Origin: Chaetomium olivaceum
Lineage: Eukaryota; Ascomycota; Sordariomycetes; Sordariales; Chaetomiaceae
Reading direction: 5' to 3'
Length of the DNA stretch: 64,000 nucleotides
NCBI GenBank assembly: GCA_039881045.1
Contig: JAYWVB010000007.1
Coordinates: forward strand, 372,001 to 436,000
The notes under the pieces were generated by a model. That model saw only the letters and a list, made by a program, of their open reading frames with translations. It made no database searches and was not told where the DNA came from. Shown one piece after another: positions 1 through 11,201 of the stretch (its first letter is position 1; each line of letters starts with the position of its first letter). Made by a program: the position numbers and the translations under genes.

Positions 1-1098
1 GTGGCGCTGCGCTGGTAGACGCAGTCGCGCAGCATGCCGTCGCCCGTCTTGACCGTGGTCTCGCGCACACAGCTCTCGAGCTGCGGCTCGAGCTCCTTGG
101 CGAGCGGCATGGACAGAAAGGTGCCCGCGCCGCCGAACGCCATGAACCCCCACGACTTGACGCTGATCCAGTTGTCGGCCAGGGCGCCGAGCCAGAAGGG
201 CCGCGTGTGGTCGTGCTCGCGCAGCGCGCGGTGCAGCGCCTCGAGCGAGGGGAAGAAGGTGTCGTCGTCGAGCACGCCGAGCCATTGGGTTTGGGGCGAC
301 GAGATGTCGAGGATGTCGCGGATCAGCAGGAAGTGCAGCTGCTCGACGGCGGCGGGCACGCGCAGCTTGTCGCCCTCGTTTTGGTCCTTGCGCGGGAGTG
401 ATTCTTTCAGCTTCGGCGCGATGATGGTCGCGTTGACGCCGGCGTCGCGGTACAGCGTCTGGAGGGCGCGCAGGTTCTTCTTGGCGGGTTCTTCGTCGGC
501 GTCGGCGATGACGGCGACCAGCTGGGCGCCCGTGCCGGCGAGCCAGTGCGCGAAGGAGGGCAGCGACTCCTGCACGCGCTCGTAGTTGGATGCGATGCCG
601 AAGGCGAGGTGGCCGTACTGGTTGGCATGCGGCGGGGGGGGGGGGCACCTCGAGGGTGATGGGCTCGCACGGCGGCGGGGCGAACTGCGCGCAGCTGGCC
701 TTGGTGTTGAGGGTGGTGGTGCCGTCGATGAGGGGCTGGGCAATACTAGCGACGGCATCGCGGTTGACCTTGCCGTAGGCGGGCTTGACGCAGCGGCGCG
801 TGTAGATGAAGTTCTCGGTCAGGTCGAGCTCCTTGCTGAGCAGGTACTTCCAATTATTGTTGCAGAAGTCGGCCTGGTCTGCGGCTGCTTGCCCCTGCAA
901 GTCCTCTGCTAGTGGTGGTTGTGGTGGTGGTGGTGTCCCGAGGCCGGGTTTGTCTGTCACGGGGCGATTGTCGAGGTAGGGGAGGTTCAGGGACGAGCCG
1001 AGGTGTAGGCGGTGGGCGGTTAGGAGGAGGATGCTCAAGAGGATGGCGACCAGGACGGCGAGGTAAGCTCTCGCGGAGCATTGATGGGCGAGCATCAT
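1..1098 (-). CDS. GT31/fringe-like glycosyltransferase, type II membrane protein (partial, apparent frameshift)
   Basis: The gene starts at an ATG at 1098 (a second ATG follows directly) and runs off the left edge, so only about 366 residues are visible. The N-terminus is a short cytosolic tail followed by a hydrophobic anchor (AYLAVLVAILLSILLL), then a Pro-rich stem: the layout of a Golgi type II glycosyltransferase. The catalytic part shows a DxD-type motif in LGVLDDDTFF, followed by WISVKSWGFMAFGGAG, as expected for fungal GT31/fringe-like proteins that transfer sugars from nucleotide donors in the secretory pathway. The frame breaks at a run of 12 C (coding strand; 634-645), immediately before the catalytic part; the frames match if the run is one base shorter. 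This is more likely a homopolymer error than a dead gene. Acceptor and donor sugar cannot be told from sequence. Confidence 0.72.
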   Translation of the reverse strand, partial: MMLAHQCSARAYLAVLVAILLSILLLTAHRLHLGSSLNLPYLDNRPVTDKPGLGTPPPPQPPLAEDLQGQAAADQADFCNNNWKYLLSKELDLTENFIYTRRCVKPAYGKVNRDAVASIAQPLIDGTTTLNTKASCAQFAPPPCEPITLEVPPPPAACQPVRPPRLRHRIQLRARAGVAALLRALARRHGRPAGRRHRRRRRRTRQEEPARPPDAVPRRRRQRDHHRAEAERITPAQGPKRGRQAARARRRRAAALPADPRHPRHLVAPNPMARRARRRHLLPLARGAAPRAARARPHAALLARRPGRQLDQRQVVGVHGVRRRGHLSVHAARQGARAAARELCARDHGQDGRRHAARLRLPAQRH

Positions 1099-3349
1099 GA
1101 CAACGGCATGTCGAGGAGATGGGACTGATCGAGAGGCCTCTTGCGCTGCGCTGCACGAAGTGAATGAGGTCGAGAAAGATCGAGTTGAGGTCTATTGCAG
1201 AACAAAAAGCAGAAACGAGCGACGGCAAAACAAGGAGCAGGTGATCTGCGCAGTCGGTGGTGGAATGGGGTTTGGCCGCTGGCTGGGATCAGTGGATGGT
1301 AGTGGATGGTAGTGGATGGCAGAAAAAAATGAAGTGGAAGGGATCGCCGGTGAATCTGCGACTGGCGACTAGAAACTTGGAACTTGGAAATGGAAACTTG
1401 GGACGGAAGGCGCTGGCAGATTTACACAGTATGTACAAAACTTCATGGCGGGGCGGGAAAGAAAAGAGCCTTGCAGACGGGAGCTTCCTGACCTTACACA
1501 GTATCACAGTAAGAACGGCCTGAAAGGTACTGTACACAGTAACTAAAACAAGCCCCAGCTGTTTGTTACGAGGGACCTGAGGTGGGAACGTTGGACAGCC
1601 TGACAGCCTGACAGTTGGACGTGACAGAAGGGACTGTTTTGCGTCACGGAGATGCAGCAGCAGCAGCCCTTACGCGTCTTCTTTTCTTTCTAGCATCCTT
1701 CCTCCTCCCCCCCCCCACGTCCCTGGATGGCGAAATGCAACACAATTGTGTCTGGCCAGACCATTGAGTCCTGCCAAGGTGGAGTTAAACGGCGGGTCGC
1801 AAGACTTAATCCGGTTTAGCCCCCAACTTTGAGCCAAAGGCGTTTTTTTGCTCCCGGCGCGAAGAGACCCTGTCTCAAGCCTGTGTGCCTGCAGGGCTGT
1901 CACCGACTGGCGGTCGCGAACCCCCTTTCTTCACAGTGCACTGTACACACAGTACGCAGGAGGTGGTTCTTACATATCTTGCATATTCGTACATCATTCC
2001 ATTTGCAATATTATGTACGTTCGTCGCATTCTTGGGGGCCAATTCAACATTTCAGCACATTCACCACAGGATTGGGAGGGTCGCCAACCGCCCACCAGCG
2101 AATGAGATAGGGCCGAAAGGAGAAACTTTGCAAAACGTCGGCACAACGTGGTGGCGCAGCGCCCCCCTTTGTCCCCTGATTCTCGAAGAAGGATGATGCG
2201 CTTTTTCCAGGGGACGGGACAGGGGAGAAACACCGTTCTATGCCAAGCCGGCTACACCCACCTTTTTTGACGTCCCATCAATCCCATCAACATCAACGAG
2301 TCAACCCCATCCCTGAGCAATGCTCAGATGTAGTTAGCCTCATTGTCCCGGGCAATGCCCCCCTCGCTACCGAGACGAAGATGAACGTGCAAGACATTTG
2401 GGGGCTGAACCCCCCCCTGACCTGAGCCTGACTTGAAACCCGCCATTGAGAGACAATGACCGGGTTTGATGTGTCTGAATGTGAGGGGAATTGCTTGCAG
2501 TTGCAGTTACACAGCCACTGAGTGCGTAATTACTGTGTAGTGCTATCATCCTCCAGATGCAGCTCTGCACTCCAACGCTCATCTCAGCCAATACCAAACG
2601 GCCAAGGTGTCACACGAGCCGCGCATGACGAGTGTGCCTTGTGTGAGACAGCGAGACCCACGACATCCATCTTGTGTTATGGTGCACACATCGGTACTTC
2701 TAAACGGGAATTCGGGAGTGGCAGCATTCGTCTAACGGCCTCGGTAGAGACTCGACTCATGTGTTACCGACTATGTACACGCACGGCGACACCGGACATA
2801 CAATTCTTTACACATACACAGTACATGCACTATAGGACACACGCAACAATCCCCGCACAATGAGGATGAAACTCCGATCGTCCTTCTCCACCAGCGATCG
2901 GCTTCCGGCTGGGCCATTCTTGGCCCCTGGAATTGTTACTGGACTGTGTGTGTCGTGTCAGGACTGCCGAATTCTGATTGCTCCAATTTCCGTCACACCC
3001 CGCTCGGACCACCATCTCATACCCTCGACCGCCATCACTGATCAAGTCGCCGGGTCTTCATAAATAGGCAGTTACATACATACATTCACCGCGCCCTCAC
3101 CCGCTTGCTCATCTCCAACCACATACCTCCTTTTTATTCCCCTCCTGTGTCCCGGGTTCCAAAATTAATTTCCCGCCCCGGTTACTAACGGACTGTCTTA
3201 TCGTCCATCGATGTTTCTCTAAAGGGGAGAAGGAGATGGGGGCAAGGCTTTGGCAGATCGCTGACCTTGAGCGACCATTTGTGTGCGGTTAGGCTAGGGT
3301 GCGGGGGGATAGGAGTGCCTGCGATCACCGGCTGCTTCACGCGGAGTAT
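1099..3349. other. gene-free stretch
   Basis: I see no gene with convincing codon use or domain content. It holds short tandem units (three copies of a 10-mer AGTGGATGGT at 1291-1320; GACAGCCT repeats near 1595-1615) and several scattered TACACAGTA-like motifs near 1425, 1497, 1533, 1932 and 2817. Part of the left end is the 5' leader of the glycosyltransferase. Confidence 0.5.
1291..1320. repeat. 10-bp tandem repeat, three copies
   Basis: AGTGGATGGT occurs three times head to tail, the last copy ending in C. It lies in the 5' flank of the glycosyltransferase gene. No function is apparent. Confidence 0.85.
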
Positions 3350-3352
3350 CCA

Positions 3353-3430
3353 TGTTCAGGGGTAGGGAGCCTTTTTGTTTTTCTATTTTCGCGTTGCATT
3401 TCACTGGATAAAAGAGTTGTGAGATGGCTT
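3353..3430. repeat. dispersed repeat A, copy 1 (LINE-free copy)
   Basis: The stretch beginning TGTTCAGGGGTAGGG and containing TTTTTGTTTTTC and GCGTTGCATTT matches 46503-46564 and its continuation at 47142-47180 at roughly 75-80% by eye. At 46 kb the same element follows an F-box/LRR pseudogene and is split by a LINE fragment; here it is unsplit. It may be the 3' end of a multicopy F-box-type gene. Confidence 0.6.
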
Positions 3431-3469
3431 CATTTTCCAGTAAGTTAAGCAAGCAACCAGACATCACTT

Positions 3470-3650
3470 ACCTGGTACAGGGGAGGTTCTGGGAGCTGGA
3501 GGGTTGCGGCTCGGAAAAGAAGAAGCTCGAAAAGTTTAGCTCAAGGGAAGGACGGGAACCATCAACATGCGACTTCCCTCGACAAGCCGCAATCCCAGCC
3601 AGCCGCTCATTTGATTGAAGCGTTCATTTTCCGTTCAAATCGATTCATCC
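3470..3650. repeat. dispersed repeat B, copy 1
   Basis: About 180 bp align with 9655-9815. Shared blocks include TCGAAAAGTTTA, CAACAAGCCGCA/GACAAGCCGCAA and CAGCCGCT(C/T)ATTTGATT, in the same order and orientation, with substitutions throughout. This points to an old dispersed element or segmental duplication, not chance. No coding capacity was recognised. Confidence 0.6.
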
Positions 3651-3657
3651 ATTATAC

Positions 3658-3735
3658 CTTCTGACAGGAACATATCTTCTGACAGGAACATATCTTCTGA
3701 CAGGAACATATCTTCTGACAGGAACATATCTTCTG
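3658..3735. repeat. 18-bp tandem repeat, 4.3 copies
   Basis: CTTCTGACAGGAACATAT is repeated four times without a mismatch (3658-3675, 3676-3693, 3694-3711, 3712-3729), followed by a partial copy. Identical copies suggest recent slippage. The unit is a multiple of three, so an open frame runs through it, but flanking sequence gives no sign of a gene. Confidence 0.95.
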
Positions 3736-4007
3736 TCTTAATCCCGGTTATAACCCTAAAGATCCGACGGGTGAGTTACCAGGAGCTAACAAAAACACAT
3801 CAGACGGCTGCCACTATATGAAGCTGCTGCGGGGATAAGATATGAAAGTTTGTTCCTTTCCATCTTATGTACTGTAGTTTAGGGAAGATATATAGATTTA
3901 TATATCCCGTACATACATCTTCATGACATGCTCATCCTATCACTTGATCTTGAACTCCTGTGCCTCCTCTCTTAGGAACCAATCCACGTCAACAATAAAC
4001 CCGACAC

Positions 4008-4830
4008 CTATACGATGGTAATTCCCGCCAGAGACACGTAAGTAATACCAAGTTCACAATCTCTTTTCCCGGCCTCGACGGGTGTTCGTCCCTCCCTCAT
4101 AAGAAATAGGCTCGTGCACCGATACCCCCCCTCACTAAACGCATCCTTCTCATCCAACACAGCAATACCAATGATACTCCCTGTACTGGGATCCAGCATA
4201 TGATGCACCACCGTCCTGTAGAAATGCACCGGTAAACTGGATATGCTCGAGGTCTTGTGTCCCGAGAACGGGGCTGCACGAACATGATCATGAACCAGAT
4301 TCGTCCACTCCTTGATCAAGCAATCCTTTCCCTTGGCCGCCACCACTAGGGTAGACTCGTCCTCAAACTCGCACTTCGAATGTACACTCAACCTCCCCCC
4401 AACAAGCCTTCTCGGCGTCCAATCCAAACAGGCGCCATGAGTCGACGCCCACGACCAGGTCGGGAACGCCCGCAACGCATCTGGCCGTCTTGTCTCCCTG
4501 CCAATCCAAAATAGCTGCTGCGGCAGCTCGCCGTCCCACAAACCGCCGACGTACCGATCTTTCCTCGAGGTTTGCATTTCGTTTGCGATTCCTTGTACGG
4601 CAACTAACTTATCAGAGAGATACGTAAGATCCCGGACGGTGTACGCCCCGATGACATCGTCCCAACTCTGCACTTCACTCGAGCGCACAACTGTCCCGTC
4701 TTCCCGCATCCCCTGCATGCCCAGCCTGTGACATGACCACCAGTCCACACATGGCCAGGCAGGACTGAGTTCCGACACCCCCGGTACAATGCAGGGCGTG
4801 GATCTGGGATTTGGTAAGGGGCGACATTAT
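4008..4830 (-). pseudogene. HET-domain protein remnant (C-terminal part only)
   Basis: An open frame of about 270 codons carries the region that lies downstream of the HET domain in fungal heterokaryon-incompatibility proteins: LTYLSDKLVAVQGIANEM, then a GLWDGELPQQLFWI segment and FPTWSWAST, a recurrent signature of this family. The N-terminal HET domain that should precede it is missing; a stop codon closes the frame upstream near 4830 and nothing HET-like follows. The remaining part has no clear ATG in the right place (the first candidate start in frame is GTG at 4778). I read it as a 5'-truncated relic of a HET gene. HET proteins mediate non-self recognition and cell death between incompatible strains and are prone to loss and duplication. 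Confidence 0.7.
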
Positions 4831-4899
4831 GCCCGAATCCTGAACCACGGTCCCAAAGTTTTGGCCTCGAGTATACTAGTACATGCCTAAAGATAGTAT

Positions 4900-5100
4900 A
4901 CAATACCCCAGCTCAAATTTCGGGACGGTATTTAGTACACCAGCTCAAAATCTGAGATGGGATATGATACACCAGTACCCGTAGGATGTCTTCTTTCTTA
5001 AGGGCCCAAAACCTTGGCCACACGGCTGTGCAGGTTAAGCTCACCCATAGCTCACCCTGGCTCACCCTAGCTCAGGAGCGGCTCAGGGCCACGCGTGAGT
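4900..5100. repeat. degenerate short repeats
   Basis: Near 4907-4980 a unit containing CCAGCTCAAA is repeated imperfectly with about 33-bp spacing. At 5037-5090 a 10-12 bp unit (AGCTCACCCTGG-like) is repeated five times with drift. Nearby, GGGGGCCAAAT occurs twice at 5257-5290. These look like slippage-derived sequence upstream of the HET relic. Confidence 0.5.
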
Positions 5101-5772
5101 ATGGAAATTGCTAAGGGCAACTTTAGGGTACAACAATGTGCTGTTGAAGAAGATGGGTTTGTTGGCGAGCCAAGATTTGCCAAGTGTCTCAACGGCTGGC
5201 GGTCTGACTTATACCCCGTGTTAACCAGCTCCTATTCGCGCCGGCTAGAGCGGATTGGGGGCCAAATATAAGCCGTTTGGGGGCCAAATGGAGGCCGAGT
5301 GAGTCAATGCTACAAAACAGAAGCCATCACAGACCATTTCTCAATGCTATGACAATGAATCAAGCGCTTACGGAGCGGGGTAAGAGAGATTTAGGAAAGA
5401 GAAGAAGGGAAGCGAGGACAGAAGGAATGAATCCCTGTTTTCCTACGCTGCTTGTGCGCTGCCACCGGTCTGTCTAGGTAGCCTTCTCACTCTCGTCCCT
5501 TGATATCAAACCCCGGACCAAAGTGTCCGACGCTCGAGTATATACACAATAAAGTCTCCGATTCGAGTATATATAGGGGTACGAGATTCCCGTAGAATCC
5601 AGAAAAAAAGCATCAGACTTGCTCCGACTCCCATCAGAGACCCGGACGCCCGCCTCCCGTCTCAAAGTCCAAGTTAGTGGATTGCTTAAACATATAAGTT
5701 CTATGAGAGTTGAAAGCCTAACGTTACTCTCGCGCAGCACCTACCCAAAAGTCAATACACCTCGCCTGTACC
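5101..5772. other. upstream region of the cysteine-rich protein gene
   Basis: No gene seen. Two copies of TCGAGTATATA (about 5535 and 5562, the second continuing to TATATAGGG) resemble a TATA-containing promoter core, about 200 bp ahead of the start codon at 5773. Transcription start is not known. Confidence 0.3.
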
Positions 5773-6078
5773 ATGAAGTTATCAGTCGACAATCTTGTCC
5801 TGGCCGCGGCTCTGCTGCTTGCCGGAGGAAAAGGAGCCATGGCACAGACCGACTGTTCGGTGATGCAGTGCTTCCAGGACCATGGCGGCAATTTGCCCAC
5901 TCATCAGACGGTTCCTTTCTGCTACGGCGATGATATGACCATCGGCTACGAGAACGGGTCGCCCGTCTGCCGCTGTTACAAGAATGGGTGCAATGTCTTC
6001 CGGTCTCGGTGTCAGGATCGTGGGTGGCGGGATCATACACTTGGGGGCTGTGCTTGCTCTGGGCCTAGCGCCTGCTGA
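5773..6078 (+). CDS. small secreted cysteine-rich protein, 101 aa
   Basis: The protein begins with a classical signal peptide (hydrophobic LVLAAALLLAGG, likely cleavage after GAMAQ at residue 25). The 76-residue mature part has ten cysteines (residues 28, 33, 50, 66, 68, 73, 80, 93, 95, 101), an even number that fits five disulfides, and ends with GGCAC...C. No known domain is recognised. The start of the mature part (AQTDCSVMQC) resembles that of the tandem defensin-like precursor at 11202 (AQADCSSVVC), and both end modules in C-x-C, so the two may be distant relatives; the central CxxxC of CS-alpha-beta peptides is not evident here. Small size, secretion and cysteine density fit an effector or antimicrobial peptide. 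It is single-exon as drawn. Confidence 0.72.
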   Translation: MKLSVDNLVLAAALLLAGGKGAMAQTDCSVMQCFQDHGGNLPTHQTVPFCYGDDMTIGYENGSPVCRCYKNGCNVFRSRCQDRGWRDHTLGGCACSGPSAC

Positions 6079-6801
6079 TTGGAATGAGGGTTGGCGAGAA
6101 CCGACCGCGAGCCAGGGCAACAGAATGGCCTCAACTGTCAATAGCAAAGTTCGGTTCAGCAGAAACAAAATAAGAGGGGTATTGGAGCATTTATCGTGGG
6201 CAGAGAGCAGCCAACCGGAACAAGATCCCGAGTCAGCTCGCTAGCCAAACAATGGTAGTAAAACCGGGAAAGACATTCTACTTAGCAGGCCACCTGCAAG
6301 CTATGGCCAGTAAGCGTCGTCATGTCCAGATAACGCCGGGTTCGAGGCACTTTTGCTACGTCCATTTTTCTTCGCTACCACAATCTCTTCCACCGGCGAA
6401 CCCGAAGACCCTGTGACTACTCCCGTGGTGCTATATAGGTACCAGCCACAAACGCCCGATGATGACGTAGCGCCGAGTTTGTTTGATTCTCCTGTGGATA
6501 TCACCACCCATCCTGCTGGCGACTCTCAATATAGATCTTCTGCGCTCCAACCGTCCACGGCCCAGGCCAGTTTCTTTCACCTTTCAATAGTTAGTGTAGT
6601 TATCCCAATATCACCCCCATCACAACCTCAATGCTATCTACACCACAACATCCCAATGCCATGCCCACGCAACCTCGATGCTATCTCCACGCAACGAAAA
6701 TGCTATCTCCACGCAGCGACAATGCTATCCCCACGCAGCATTTCATCCCAACGCCAACCCACGACAGAGTTTAACAATGAGCAGGAACCGCCAACCCAAA
6801 C
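6079..6801. other. intergenic region between secreted protein and regulator gene
   Basis: No gene recognised. It contains the downstream flank of two convergent genes and the minisatellite listed separately. Confidence 0.5.
6625..6736. repeat. 22-bp minisatellite
   Basis: Three clear units sharing ATGCTATC(T/C)CCACGC lie at 6671-6692, 6693-6714 and 6715-6736, preceded by two more diverged units. It sits just downstream of the regulator gene stop codon and may be in its 3' UTR. Confidence 0.85.
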
Positions 6802-9260
6802 TCAGAAATAGTTCGCCAAATCAATGTGCCCATCCGTCTCCAGCAACGGAAACAGATTCAGCGCCCCAAAAGTCTGCTCGGCCTCGGCATCCTCCGCACC
6901 CAGCGCCCCGCCCATCAGCGAGAAATCCGGCGTCCTCTCAAGGCCACCAGTACCGTGGCTATCATCGTTGTTGCTGTTCAGCCCCAAGAAAAAGTCAAAG
7001 TTAAACCGCGGCTCCCCGCCCTCCTCACCCTCCCCACCACCACCACCCTCCCCATCCCGACCCTTCCCCTCTCCCCTCCCACCACCACCACCCTTCAACA
7101 CACTCCCACCATCACCACCACCACCCTGCCACCCCCCACCCTCCGCCCCCGCCCTACCACCACCACCCCGCTCATTATCACCACCCACCCTCGGCAGCAG
7201 CCCAAACAGCACGACCGAGCTCTCCCTGCGCAGCTCCCTTTCCCTGACCTCCTTCCGCTCCAGGTATTGCAGCGCCGTGGCGAGCAAAGCCTTGGCGATG
7301 AGCGAGTACTGTAGGGCGTGTGCGTCGGTCTGGGCAAAGTGCTCGAGGGCGGCGATGCAGGCGCGGCAGTGCTTCTCGAGGATGCGGCCGAAGCCGCCGA
7401 GCAGGCTGATGCCGAGGACGAGGGAGGATGCGAAAAGCCATGATCTGTGTGTATGTGAGAAGGCGGGGGGTTGGTGGTTAGGGTGGGACGGGAAGGGGAA
7501 GGAGGGGGGGGGGGGGAAGAGGGGGATGAGAGAAGACCGGGGAGGAGTAGGAGAACGATGAGTATGAGAAGGTCGGCCACTCACATTATCACGGGAGCGC
7601 GGCGCGTCATGGAGCCGCGCTCGATGAGGTTCTGGACGGGCTCCACCATCAGGATGGCCGCGTCGATGCAGGCGTCGGCTAGCTTGGACTTGCCCGTGAG
7701 GCCGGCGCCGGCGAGGGCGCTCCCCTCCGATAACCGGCGGTGTAGTTCCACCATGAGGAAAGGCCGCGACACGAGGATTACGGCGTAGTAGTACGAGGAC
7801 AGGATCTGGCAGGCGCCGTTGGCCATCCCCGGCTGGTTCTCGGGCAACGTCCCGTCTACGACCTCCTTCAGGCGGTGCAGCCAGCGGGTGGACCAGTCCC
7901 GGAGCTCGCGCGAGATGCCTTCGGTCAGCCGCGGTGAGATTTTGCGCCGTGAGTAGACTTCCACCACGATAGCTTCGATAACTAAAAAGATCTGGGCGGA
8001 CGCGTTTAGCAGGTCAAACTTTTCGTGACCAGCGTCGTCCTGCGCCCTGCACGGCACCGTGCAATCAACGTCCGACGTGGCGGGCGGGCGGCCCATGGAT
8101 GTGCTGAGGAATAAGTCCACCACCCTCAGGCTCTTCCAGAGACAATCCCTCTGTCGGTGGATCTCGGGCCCGAACCTGGCGTTCACAGCCGTCCGGTGGA
8201 TGCCGATGGAGTACGCTGCTCGAGCGGCAATACCAAAAAAGAGGAAAGCGCCGTTGAGTTGGCATGCGCCGAGCGAGTAGATCGTGATGAGAATGAACAC
8301 TTGGACACTGGCAACACCCACATTGGCGCTGAGGCTGGCAAAGGCCACGTTCCGGGCATAGTCAAAGTACAGCTGGGCGGTGTGCTCGTCTGACTTTTGG
8401 CAGCCGATGGCGAGCACCAGGTAATTCACCGCCGAGGGAACATCGACGGCGCTGTCACGGGACCGAGTGTGTTCGGCCCAGGCGGCGATATCGTCGGCTA
8501 GACGGGTGTTGTCGAACAGGTCGATGAGCCCTGCCGTCACATCGAGGTAGGCAGACACCGTAGGCCCTGTGGGCGATTTAATTGGCGGCGGTTCGACGCC
8601 GTAGCTGCCCGACGTTCCAGGGCGCGAGTAGACATTCTCGAGGGCCGAGTAGCCACTGGTCTCGGGGGCAAATGCATGGGCATCGACACGTGTCGTCACC
8701 AGCCTCCGCACGGTCTGGAAGAATGACAGGGGCGCGCAGTCCCCGATGAAGATGAGTTTGCCTTGGGCGTCACAAAGGAGGCGGGCCTCGCGGGGGACTT
8801 CGGTCTCCTCGTGTTCCTCGAGGGCGGCAAAGACGGTGTCCTGGGGTAATGGTTCTTCGGGACCGGAATGCAGGGCGGGCCCGACGGGTGCGAGCGAAAC
8901 GCGGGGAGAGACGGCGCTAACAAGCGGTGCGGTGTGAGAGGGCGTGGGCGTCGGTGAAGAATGGTGACTGTGAGAGGAGGAGCGCTGGCCCAAATCCAAG
9001 TTCCGGTTATGGCGGCTGGGACGTGACGAAACAGAATGGGCTATCCCCAAGGGAGAAGGGTGGTGCCGGGCCTGGTCCTGAGAGGCGATGTCATCAGAGC
9101 GGGGCCTCGGCCGGCGACGCGGAACGGTGTAACGACAGCCGTCCGGCAGCCGCCGTCTTACACAATAAGCGCATGGTTGTGCACCACTGCATTTGATCTT
9201 TCGCAACTTGCAGAGATCGCAGGCGTTAGCTACGCGTGTCCGGATCGACCTAGCGTCCAT
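6802..9260 (-). CDS. Zn2Cys6 transcription factor with fungal-specific TF domain, 772 aa
   Basis: The N-terminus has a complete Zn2Cys6 cluster, C14-x2-C17-x6-C24-x5-C30-x2-C33-x8-C42 (NACDLCKLRKIKC...CAYC), followed by the Arg-rich linker PRRRPRPR, so it should bind CGG-type DNA sites in the nucleus. The middle part (about residues 220-520) resembles the fungal-specific TF homology region (YFDYARNVAFASLSANVG; IAARAAYSIGIHR). One intron at 7445-7584 (GTGAGT...ACACACAG) joins two exons in frame: 1676 + 643 nt. The second exon begins SWLFASSLVLG and carries a long Gly/Glu-rich low-complexity stretch before the acidic C-terminus. It stands between two small secreted cysteine-rich protein genes; no target is known. 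It is too far from the PKS-NRPS cluster to be assigned to it. Confidence 0.88.
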
Positions 9261-11201
9261 TGGAGGAAAGATGAAAATGAAGAGTTCCAGTTTTTGAACA
9301 GGGGAAAAACACGAAAGAGCAAGAACGGCCGGCTATGACCGGCCCCACTTGCCACCGAATGAGACCGATTCGGAAGGCGATCTCCAAGCTCAGGGCTGAG
9401 GACCTTGGCACTTGGCCGAAAAGATTACGAATAGTACGGAATACGGAATACACAATACATTCCATTCCATTTCATGCGCTTCGAACACTTCCAAGAATTC
9501 GACCACGGGCAACTTGTCGTTGTCTCATAGGCTACAAGTCCCTGGTAATTGACTCTATCCTTGGCTCGTGGGGCCGCATTTTTGAGTCTTGAAAAGGAAA
9601 TCAAGAGTGGTGACTGATTCGAGTACGCTGACTTACCTGACACGCCTGTGGCATGGGAGTTGCGGCTTACACAGTGGAAAACAAGAAGTTCGAAAAGTTT
9701 AACCCAAAGGAAGGAACCACCAACACGCGACTGCCCTCAACAAGCCGCATTTCTAGGCAGCCGCTTATTTGATTAAATGCTCATTATCTGTCAGAGAAAG
9801 ATTGACCCATTCAAAAATAAGGCCGTTCAATCTTCAAGTGGCAGACGGCCCAAGGCCGAGATACCATTGCTGGTGACTTGGGGCTTCTATTGAACAAGCT
9901 TCTTCCTCAACAAGCGGGGGAGATCTCACTCACTTGATGACCTATCTTACATTTCTCTCCCCTCCCCGCCCCTTTGCCCCGGTAAGTCACGAATGAGAGG
10001 ATACTGGATCTCGAGTGAAAGTCTGGTCTCAACCACATGCCAGGAGCGATTCGGGGACAGTGCACCTCGCAGAGGATGCTGTATTCAGCTGGAGAGTGAA
10101 TGCTATGACGTACCGCAAGTCATTCCGAGCAACTGAAACAGTCAGTCGAGGTAATTGGTGCGACCTGGAGGAGATCGGCGCATCAACCTGACGAAAGCGT
10201 GCGGTCATTGGTTGCTACGCTGACCTGCCTCGGTGAGCTGAGACTCAGCAGAACGCTATAGGACAAAGCCAAAATTTTGCTGAGGTGATCAGCAATTCCT
10301 CACTACCTTGTATGGACAGCTCGGGCTCCCTTTAGCCACGCCTCATGGGTCGCCAGTCCGATGAAGCACGGCACCGCTGCGACGACTCGAAGGACCGAAG
10401 GGTGTCGGGGCAGGCCCAACAGATGTTTTACTAGGAACGGGATAGTGCAACAGCCGAGGGAGCCATACACAGAATATCCCTTCATTGTCTGGTAAATCTA
10501 CGACACCGTGATTGATACCTAGTAAGGGGAAACCGATCTTGGACAAATTTGGAAGGCCGGGGAGAGCAGCGCCACGACGAATGGAACGCTCTACAAAGCC
10601 TGATGTGCGCCAGTAATACGGGCAGATGTGGCCGACCATTGCCTGGAATTGATCGACAGTCGACTACAAATAGAAACCATCGACTACGAATAGCAACCAA
10701 TCGACTCCTTCCCTGGAACTGGCTGGGTCTCGGTGTGGAACTGAGACACAAAACAGCCTCACAACTCAAGACTGCGATTGCCACAACATCACCGGATTTA
10801 CACTACAATGAAAGAACGGAGCAATAGTTCCGTCATCATGCGGATGGAATCAAACACCGAGCATAGCGATCTCATACCAAACTTGGCTGGTGGTACGGAA
10901 ACACCCCTGCGTCATCTGACGATGAAGGCAGAGAATCAGCTCAAGGTTAAACATGACTTCTCGTTCAGCCTTACCTCAGGGGAGTCAAAACTGGCATAAA
11001 TAGAGCCTCAAACTCCGCTCCAAATTGGCGACTCACTCACCAGCACACCAAGCTTCTCACCTACACATCAACCGAACAGCACACCCATCACAACAGCTTT
11101 CTCCCAACAAACTCTTTCGTACGCCCCCCCCATCAGAAATTCCATCAAGATCAAAGAACACCATCTAACCGCAGCTTCACCCTTAGCAACCCCCAACCAC
11201 T
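9261..11201. other. gene-free stretch with dispersed repeat B
   Basis: No convincing gene. Repeat B copy 2 is at 9655-9815. Short duplications such as ATCGACTAC/ATCGACT near 10650-10710 occur. The right end is the upstream region of the tandem defensin-like gene; its last 170 bp are pyrimidine/CA-rich, as is usual for fungal leaders. Confidence 0.5.
9655..9815. repeat. dispersed repeat B, copy 2
   Basis: Aligns with 3470-3650 over the shared blocks described there, at roughly 75% by eye and in the same orientation. Substitutions include many C/T and G/A differences, but I did not count them, so a RIP origin is not claimed. Confidence 0.6.

Noticed and set aside
3615..3821. Small open frame with a repeated SDRNIS hexapeptide
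   Set aside because: The repeat is an 18-bp tandem array that is open only because the unit is a multiple of three; no signal peptide, no flanking coding sequence.
6824..7561. Pro/Ser-rich open frames opposite the second exon of the Zn2Cys6 regulator
   Set aside because: They mirror the Gly-rich low-complexity stretch and an intron with good splice sites; no independent support.
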